Made by a program: the position numbers and the translations under genes. This document shows positions 27,062 to 32,828 of a stretch of 32,828 bases of DNA, in pieces. The stretch comes from Thermoprotei archaeon (GTDB taxonomy: Archaea; Thermoproteota; Thermoprotei_A; EX4484-217-1): NCBI GenBank assembly GCA_021158265.1, contig JAGGUY010000009.1, positions 1-32,828 on the forward strand, given 5' to 3'. How positions within the stretch are numbered: the stretch's first letter is position 1; every line of letters begins with the position of its first letter. Under the pieces are notes generated by a model, which saw only the letters and a list, made by a program, of their open reading frames with translations, was not told the DNA's origin and ran no database searches.

Positions 27062-28578
27062 CTCCATCCAGCCATTTCAGCAATTATCGGGGTTACATTA
27101 GATTCTATAATACCTGCCACTAAGAAAACAAGTGAAAGACCTATTATGAAAATCGCTGTTCTTTCAAGATCAATAGTGACTTCTTCTAAAGAAACCTTAT
27201 CTCCCCTCAACATTATCATTTTAAATCCTAAAAGAATGCCTGATGCGCTAGCCAGAAGAAACGCTGGTATTTCTAATATTCCGTGAGGTAGAATTATAGC
27301 TGACGCTTTTATGGGATCATTTATTGTAGCATAAACGACACCTATGACGTAGCCGTTGAAGAGAGTAGATATTGTTGAAGGTATGGCATAAGCGATACCT
27401 GACATTGCTGTCGAAAGAGAAGTCCTCCAGTTATGGAAGAAAATATCTAGTCCAAGGAATATTCTATTATACACCCTAAATTCGGGATTCAGTCTTCCTG
27501 GAACAATAATTCCCGAGTTTATGAGGATGGATCTTATCTCAGGATCAACAGTTAAGTATCCTAAAGTAAAGCCTATAAGGAAAACGATAAATGTTACTAT
27601 CAGCGCTATTAAACCGTATTTCGTTGTAAAGAATATCCTTATGAGCTTTAAACCCTTATTTAACGTTGTATACATTAGCTTAAACGTTAACCTCGCTTTT
27701 GAGGGTTCAAGTAGGGTTTCATTGTTGTGTGTTTCGTAGACTGCTACAAGGTATAGATGGAGAATAGGGATTATTGCTAAGCTAATTACTGTACTAACTA
27801 AGCTGCCTAATGTTATATAGAATGATTTAACAGCCGATTCAACAGCTATAGCTACAAGTGTTACTGCAACTAGTGCTGAAAAGTAAAGTATTATCGCGCC
27901 AGCCTCAGTTTTAGCCATCAAAACACTCCTAATAATGCTCTGAAGCGGTGAGTTTTCATCTATTGATGCAGCCATCGGAGCGAAAACCAGCGCTAAATAG
28001 ATAATCAATGCTAAGAATATTCCAGCAATAAATGTTAAGGCTGAAAAACCAAGTTCCTCAATAGATCCAGCAATTATTTTTTCAAAGCTCGAATAGAAAA
28101 GTATTAGCGAAGGAATTAGCGGTATTGTAGCGAAGAAATATATTAGCATGTTTGTTTTAAACACCAAAGCCCAGTTCCTGAATGCTTCTTCTAAGAAATA
28201 TTTCGTACTAACCTCTCTCTCGATAAGTACTTTCTGAAGGAATGGGTAAAGACCTGCTTTTACGAAGCTATCAAAGACTATTCTTATCAACATATACGCT
28301 ATACCGGCGATGCCTAATGTTATAAGTATTGGCTGCATTATTTCGGGTGATGCAAGTGCTTCGAAATTTCTAGCCTCAATAGATTCTACGATTTTGGGGA
28401 TTAGATTGAATGCTTTAAAATAGCTTAGTAGGGAAAGAGAGGCTATTACTATTACCGCTTGTCCAACAATAACTCCGGCTTCATATATCATGAAGGGAAG
28501 TATCATTTTAGGGTACGATAGAAGATAGCGGTAGCCGTATCTTAAAATGTCGTTTGGCTTCCTTACTTTAACCATCAA
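27058..28578 (-). CDS. Polytopic membrane protein with C-terminal SpoIIM-like (DUF95) domain
   Basis: C-terminal half: FFHNWRTSLSTAMSGIAYAIPSTISTLFNGYVIGVVYA...ILPHGILEIPAFLLASASGILLGF; long N-terminal multi-TM region. Confidence 0.82.
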   Translation of the reverse strand: MMVKVRKPNDILRYGYRYLLSYPKMILPFMIYEAGVIVGQAVIVIASLSLLSYFKAFNLIPKIVESIEARNFEALASPEIMQPILITLGIAGIAYMLIRIVFDSFVKAGLYPFLQKVLIEREVSTKYFLEEAFRNWALVFKTNMLIYFFATIPLIPSLILFYSSFEKIIAGSIEELGFSALTFIAGIFLALIIYLALVFAPMAASIDENSPLQSIIRSVLMAKTEAGAIILYFSALVAVTLVAIAVESAVKSFYITLGSLVSTVISLAIIPILHLYLVAVYETHNNETLLEPSKARLTFKLMYTTLNKGLKLIRIFFTTKYGLIALIVTFIVFLIGFTLGYLTVDPEIRSILINSGIIVPGRLNPEFRVYNRIFLGLDIFFHNWRTSLSTAMSGIAYAIPSTISTLFNGYVIGVVYATINDPIKASAIILPHGILEIPAFLLASASGILLGFKMIMLRGDKVSLEEVTIDLERTAIFIIGLSLVFLVAGIIESNVTPIIAEMAGWS

Positions 28579-29213
28579 TTTTCCCTCAGGAAATCAAGTA
28601 GCGTGTATTTTTTCTTACTGCCCTCCTCTATGCTCTTATAGATTTTAGCTAATGCTTTAAAATCACTTTCTATCTTAGACCTTAACTTGGGATTGTAAAG
28701 TGCTGCTGCTGGATGATATGTTGGGAGTATTTTAACTTCTACTTCGCCTATCTTTGCTTCTCTAATAACACCCCTATCTTTGCTCATGCTTTTAAAGACT
28801 AAACCTCCAAGCTGAAATGTTGTTTTAGTTGAAATCCTGCCTAATGTAACAATGATTCTAGGTTTAATAATGTTTATTTGCTCTACTAGGTATGGTAAGC
28901 AAGCACTTATTTCATCATCTAAAGGATCTCTGTTATGCGGAGGTCTGCATTTAACAACGTTTGTTATGAAAACATTTTCCCTCTTTAACCCTATGCTCTC
29001 GAGTAATGTTGTTAAAAGCTTACCTGCTGCACCCACAAATGGTCTGCCTTGTTCATCTTCTTTAGCTCCAGGAGCTTCACCTATGAACATTATTTTTGCA
29101 TTTAAAGATCCTTCTCCGGGAACAGGGTTTTTCCTATACTTATGAAGTCTACATTTCTTACACTCCTTAATTTCCCTGACAATTTTCTCCCACGTGTTCT
29201 CCTTAGAAGCCAT
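28575..29213 (-). CDS. udg: Uracil-DNA glycosylase, Fe-S type (family 4)
   Basis: CKKCRLHKYRKNPVPGEGSLNAKIMFIGEAPGAKEDEQGRPFVGAAGKLL; NVVKCRPPHNRDP; TYHPAA. Confidence 0.94.
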   Translation of the reverse strand: MASKENTWEKIVREIKECKKCRLHKYRKNPVPGEGSLNAKIMFIGEAPGAKEDEQGRPFVGAAGKLLTTLLESIGLKRENVFITNVVKCRPPHNRDPLDDEISACLPYLVEQINIIKPRIIVTLGRISTKTTFQLGGLVFKSMSKDRGVIREAKIGEVEVKILPTYHPAAALYNPKLRSKIESDFKALAKIYKSIEEGSKKKYTLLDFLREN

Positions 29214-29239
29214 ATATTTACACTTCGCTAAAGTTTTTA

Positions 29240-29298
29240 GCTCAGAGGCCTACCTTCTCCATCACCAAATTCGGCTCCTAGCCTGCTCATCATTGCTT
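29240..29298 (-). ncRNA. C/D-box guide sRNA candidate
   Basis: On the minus strand: C ATGATGA (29287-29293), D'-like CGAA (29270-29273), C' GTGATGGA (29258-29265), D CTGA (29242-29245); short flanking AGC/GCT complementarity. Confidence 0.65.
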
Positions 29299-29500
29299 CA
29301 CTAAACTATATAATATGTAGCCTAGGTTTAAGAAAAACTTAGTGTGAATAAGTGTTTTCATTAAGGGGTAGTATGGTTTTTTATGTTTATTGGGGGAGTT
29401 TATATTGATTTATGGTTAAGTCCTCTTAAGGCTATTATGTGTGCTGATGTTGTGTGCCTGTCTAGTTTATGTTTTCTCATTACTTCATCATGTTCTAAAC

Positions 29501-29509
29501 TTATAAACC
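29501..29509 (+). promoter_or_regulatory. TATA box TTATAAACC for the ncRNA at ~29531
   Basis: Strong TATA-like sequence ~25-30 nt upstream of the GC-rich segment. Confidence 0.5.
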
Positions 29510-29530
29510 GCTATTACCTAATAAATTTAT

Positions 29531-29605
29531 TGGTGGCCTCGGGTTTCCGAGAACCGCCCCCTGGAAGGGTGGTGAAGAGCCCCGAGGAGACCGTGATGAA
29601 CCCAA
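29531..29605 (+). ncRNA. Structured ncRNA or leader candidate upstream of MGMT
   Basis: GC-rich island; CCTCGGG(29537-29543)/CCCGAGG(29581-29587) and ACCGCCC(29553-29559)/GGGTGGT(29567-29573) nested stems; K-turn-like GTGAAGA; GTGATGA at 29593-29599. Length limits approximate. Confidence 0.5.
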
Positions 29606-29667
29606 GGGTGAACATAAATGACCATCAAAAACAATAAAGTACCACTTTCGGGCGAACGGTATTAAAA

Positions 29668-30009
29668 ATGGGTAATTTCCTAAAAGAACTCGTTTACACG
29701 CTTATACAGCTAGTGCCTATAGGGAAAGTTACAACATATGGTTCTATAGCTAAAATTCTTAACATACATCCTAGAGTTGTGGGAAGAATTTTAGCTAAAA
29801 ATGAGAGGCTAATAGAAATACCTTGCCATAGAGTGGTACGTTCTAGCGGTGAAATCGGAGGATATAGGGGTGGTTCCATAGAATTCAAGGCTAAACTTCT
29901 TAAACTTGAAGGTGTAAGGGTTCATGTTAAAAACGGTAAGTTTTATGTTAATAAGGAGGATATTGTTGATCTCTACGTTAGATTATTTGGTAATTCCCGA
30001 AGATCTTAG
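29668..30009 (+). CDS. ogt: Methylated-DNA--protein-cysteine methyltransferase (catalytic domain only)
   Basis: IPIGKVTTYGSIAKIL-type sequence and active site IPCHRVVRSSGEIGGYRGG. Confidence 0.93.
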   Translation: MGNFLKELVYTLIQLVPIGKVTTYGSIAKILNIHPRVVGRILAKNERLIEIPCHRVVRSSGEIGGYRGGSIEFKAKLLKLEGVRVHVKNGKFYVNKEDIVDLYVRLFGNSRRS

Positions 30010-30523
30010 GTAATGTAACTCCGCGTTGGCCCTGATAAGTTCCGCTATATGGCTTCTCGATAGGGCTTGAAAGTTTGGCAAAAACCACGTGTATAAACCT
30101 TATTCCCGCACATAATTTTACGGGAAACGAACTACCTATAAGCTCAATTGTTAATTGCCCTTCAAACCCTCCATCAATTATTGTTGGAGGAGCCATTATG
30201 CCAAGTCTAGCGTATGTGCTTCTTAAATTTACGAATCCCATGAGCTCAGGCGGTAGCTTGATGTACTCTAATGTATGAAGTAAGACATGCTCGTTAGGGT
30301 ATATTACGAATTCTTCTCCTTCTTCTACTTCATAAAAATCTTCAATATTTGCTTCGCGAGCGTTTAAAACATCTAGGACCTTATCGGTTCTCTTTAATCT
30401 AGCTATTTTATTACCCAGTCTAAGGTCTAAACCGTTTTCTCTAATTATTGATTCGTCAAAAGGCTCTATTTTGAGCCTACCTGATTTAATATAGTTTTTT
30501 AAGTCGAAATCGCTAAGTATCAA
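29978..30523 (-). CDS. dcd: dCTP deaminase
   Basis: MILSDFDLKNYIKSGRLKIEPF, LRSTYARLGIMAPPTIIDGGFEGQLTIEL, YQGQRGVTLPKIF. Confidence 0.95.
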   Translation of the reverse strand: MILSDFDLKNYIKSGRLKIEPFDESIIRENGLDLRLGNKIARLKRTDKVLDVLNAREANIEDFYEVEEGEEFVIYPNEHVLLHTLEYIKLPPELMGFVNLRSTYARLGIMAPPTIIDGGFEGQLTIELIGSSFPVKLCAGIRFIHVVFAKLSSPIEKPYSGTYQGQRGVTLPKIFGNYQII

Positions 30524-30570
30524 TCCCTAAACCCGATGCTTAATTTAGGTAGGGGTGGAAAGAAAAAGTT

Positions 30571-31137
30571 TTACTTTCTTAGGCATCCCAGCTCATCTAG
30601 CTTATGGTAGATTTTCTTAACTACCTCATAGATTTCCTCTTCTTTCTTAGCCCCTGTTACTACCATTTTTCCAGAACTGAAAATTAGAAGCACTACTCTT
30701 GGCTCATCCATTCTATATATGAGTCCTGGGAACTGTTCTGGCTCGTACATGCAGTTTTCTAGTAGTAACGCGGCCATCTCTAAGTTAACTTCAACACCTA
30801 GGTTTGCTGAGGCAACAATGTTTTGTATTTGAACTCTTGGCCTACCCGTTATTATTATGCCGTTTTCCCTTAGAATCTTAATTATCTTCTTAACAGCTCT
30901 CTTCAAATTGTCTGTGCTTTTAGCTCCTGTTACTACCATTTTTCCTGAGCTAAAAATTAGTGCGGTAACCCTTGGTCTATCAAGTCTAAACACAAGTCCT
31001 GGGAACTGTTCAGGATTGTATTCTACACCGGGGATGCTTCTTTCAATAGCGTAAAGGTCTATTTTTTGGTCTAGAGTTACTGTTGAAACTATGTTTTCTA
31101 TTTTAACACTAATCCTAGGTGTCGCCATAAGCGCCAT
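30571..31137 (-). CDS. tbp: TATA-box binding protein
   Basis: Two direct TBP repeats: [34 protein letters not shown] and [34 protein letters not shown]. Confidence 0.97.
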   Translation of the reverse strand: MALMATPRISVKIENIVSTVTLDQKIDLYAIERSIPGVEYNPEQFPGLVFRLDRPRVTALIFSSGKMVVTGAKSTDNLKRAVKKIIKILRENGIIITGRPRVQIQNIVASANLGVEVNLEMAALLLENCMYEPEQFPGLIYRMDEPRVVLLIFSSGKMVVTGAKKEEEIYEVVKKIYHKLDELGCLRK

Positions 31138-31223
31138 CTCTAAAATAGCATTTACAGTGTTTAAGAAGCTTTTTAAATTTTATAAACTTACCTAGTATAA
31201 CTGTTTAAAAATCCCTAAAATAT

Positions 31224-31976
31224 CTACATCATTACCAAGTCTTTAAGCATGGGAAGCTCTAAAACACCCACCTCTTTATCCACAATGTAAGGTTTGAAAT
31301 ATTCTATTAAACCGTACTTTTTAACTATAGGTGAAAGATAAGATTCCCTATCTAGTGTTACAGGATTTCCCGAAGCATAAAGGCTCATATGAGCTAGAAC
31401 TACTATTTCATGGTTTGTTATAAGCTTCCCTTTCAGGAAGCATTGGAACTTATATGCTATCCCTAATTCATCCCTTAAACTTATACTGGGATGTTCATGA
31501 CCTATGATTATTATTTCTACATCGTATTTTCGAGGATCAAAAAGCTCATGACCATGAGTTATCATTATTTTACCTATAATTAACTTATCAACAAAGTTTA
31601 CACCTAAATCCCTAAGCACTAGAGAAACGTAGTTATCGTGATTTCCCCTAACAACAATTATTTCACCAACCCCTTTACTTCTAAGAAAATCTATAAGCTT
31701 CACTATTTCCTCTCTCTCCTGCCTTAGCAACCTACTAAAGTCATGTTTTAAATCACCATTTATAATTACCCGAGCTGGCTTAGTAATTTTAATCATTTCA
31801 TCTAAGGTTTCAAGAGTTTTAGCCAACTGCCTTCTTGGAACATATATTCCACTTTCCGAAATAGAGCTTTCAAAGCCCAAATGAACATCTGCAATAACTA
31901 ATGAGTCATGTTTCGTAAGAAATAATCCCGGATAACCAGCCACAATGGAGATGCCATCGCCTATTTCATATAGCAA
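31224..31976 (-). CDS. Metallophosphoesterase (archaeal ICC-like)
   Basis: VIADVHLGFE, INGDLKHDFS, VVRGNHDNY, ITHGHELF, IIGHEHPS. Confidence 0.9.
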   Translation of the reverse strand: MLYEIGDGISIVAGYPGLFLTKHDSLVIADVHLGFESSISESGIYVPRRQLAKTLETLDEMIKITKPARVIINGDLKHDFSRLLRQEREEIVKLIDFLRSKGVGEIIVVRGNHDNYVSLVLRDLGVNFVDKLIIGKIMITHGHELFDPRKYDVEIIIIGHEHPSISLRDELGIAYKFQCFLKGKLITNHEIVVLAHMSLYASGNPVTLDRESYLSPIVKKYGLIEYFKPYIVDKEVGVLELPMLKDLVMM

Positions 31977-32026
31977 AACATAAGCACCTTAACACGTGGA
32001 GGGTGTATGATGGGGGAAGTGTTTTG

Positions 32027-32104
32027 TGGCGGGCCCGCCGGGATTTGAACCCGGGACCTACGGGTTAAGAGCCCGTCGCTCTAACCAGGCTGAGCTACGG
32101 GCCC
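32027..32104 (-). tRNA. tRNA-Lys (anticodon CTT), CCA encoded
   Basis: Minus-strand cloverleaf GGGCCCGTAGCTCAGCCTGGTTAGAGCGACGGGCTCTTAACCCGTAGGTCCCGGGTTCAAATCCCGGCGGGCCC plus G-CCA. Anticodon stem ACGGG/CCCGT, loop CTCTTAA. Confidence 0.96.
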
Positions 32105-32212
32105 TTTTTCCTCCTTATTTCTTTTCGTTAACCTCTATTTTTAGACTTTTCTATTTAGCTTCAGAAGGAAGAAACAGCTAGTATTAAATATATGTTCCCT
32201 GTTTACAGTTTT

Positions 32213-32278
32213 CTCAGATGATGAAGTCGACATAGGCTTAGCGTTTAAGCTATGACGAGGGGTCGATAGGCTGACACT
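32213..32278 (+). ncRNA. C/D-box guide sRNA candidate
   Basis: C ATGATGA (32218-32224), D'-like CTTA (32237-32240), C' TATGACGA (32251-32258), D CTGA (32271-32274). TATA-like ATTAAATATA at 32183-32192. Confidence 0.72.
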
Positions 32279-32284
32279 CAAATT

Positions 32285-32668
32285 ATGAGAGGCTGTGTGG
32301 TCTTGGTTAAGTTCTTTAATTTCGACAACATAGCTGTTGTTGAAAGAGAAAATTACTTTAGAAGTATTTTTGAGGTTTTAGAAGTAAGTAGTGAGCAAAT
32401 AGGCCTGTTAAAGGTCATTATTCCTTCAAATACTACTGCTAGAAAACATTACCATAGAGAACACTTTGAAATATTCATTTTCCTAAGGGGTAGAGGTAGG
32501 GTTCTTGTGGAATCGCAAAGGAATACAAACGAGTACTATGTTACTGAAGGCTCAATACTAATTATTGAGCCAGGTGAAAAACATACTGTGGAAGCTCTAG
32601 ATAAACCCTTAGAAATTGTAGTAATTAAGGTACCGCATAAGCCTGAGGATAAAGTGTTAGAAGGGTAA
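32285..32668 (+). CDS. Cupin-domain protein
   Basis: ARKHYHREHFEIFIFLRGRGRVLVE...EGSILIIEPGEKHTVEAL. Confidence 0.82.
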   Translation: MRGCVVLVKFFNFDNIAVVERENYFRSIFEVLEVSSEQIGLLKVIIPSNTTARKHYHREHFEIFIFLRGRGRVLVESQRNTNEYYVTEGSILIIEPGEKHTVEALDKPLEIVVIKVPHKPEDKVLEG

Positions 32669-32671
32669 ATA

Positions 32672-32828
32672 ATGTTCAAAATACTGCACATAAGCGATAT
32701 TCACTGTCAGTATAGTTACCTGGAATACATTTTAGAGTATGCTGAATCAGAAAACTTCAACTTAATAGTTGTTTCAGGGGATTTAGAATGCGATTTCGTA
32801 GCTGAAGCTTTAGCCAATGCGAAAACGA
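32672..32828 (+). CDS. Metallophosphoesterase, N-terminal fragment (truncated by window edge)
   Basis: MFKILHISDIHCQYSYLEYILEYAESENFNLIVVSGDLECDFVAEALANAKT: DIH and GDL motifs; open to the window edge; absent from the ORF track. Confidence 0.8.
   Translation, partial: MFKILHISDIHCQYSYLEYILEYAESENFNLIVVSGDLECDFVAEALANAKT

Noticed and set aside
29380-29500. Possible additional minus-strand C/D sRNA (ATGATGA near 29485-29491)
   Set aside because: No D box (CTGA) at an appropriate distance and AT-rich throughout.
29383-29637. 84 aa plus-strand ORF upstream of MGMT
   Set aside because: Runs through the GC-rich structured RNA and its TATA box; no recognisable protein features.
1-32828. CRISPR array, transposase, integrase or defence island
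   Set aside because: No regularly spaced repeats, no terminal inverted repeats with a transposase, and no recognised defence genes; gene content is housekeeping.

Overview
AT-rich, gene-dense archaeal chromosomal segment. It has TATA-type promoters, TBP, archaeal-type lipid prenyltransferase, Hel308 and Lhr helicases, and guide sRNAs, and looks like a thermophilic TACK-type genome (inference). About 30 protein-coding genes are supportable, mostly housekeeping: radical SAM (partial), macrodomain, acylphosphatase, ThyX, Maf, M20 peptidase, DUF123/GIY-YIG, nucleotide-sugar-dehydrogenase-like, Hel308, UbiA-type prenyltransferase, SerS, GlyA, NagD-like HAD, ClpP-class protease, ThrB, Lrp-RAM domain, pilin/GspE/TadC, Lhr, M24 peptidase, IMPase/FBPase, SpoIIM-like, UDG, MGMT, Dcd, TBP, metallophosphoesterases, cupin. 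There is one tRNA-Lys(CTT). No CRISPR array, transposon or rRNA was seen. The most interesting material is non-coding. Five C/D-box guide sRNA candidates lie in intergenic gaps; one has two guides complementary to neighbouring sites in the 16S rRNA decoding region. A ~230-nt GC-rich structured RNA (1932-2165) has a 5' hairpin that fits the H/ACA geometry, plus a K-turn and internal repeats. A second GC-rich, promoter-bearing structured RNA candidate sits upstream of the MGMT gene (~29531-29605). Other observations: a nucleotide-sugar-dehydrogenase homolog that appears to lack its catalytic Cys and Lys, and a high rate of tail-to-tail gene overlaps (7 of 9 convergent pairs).
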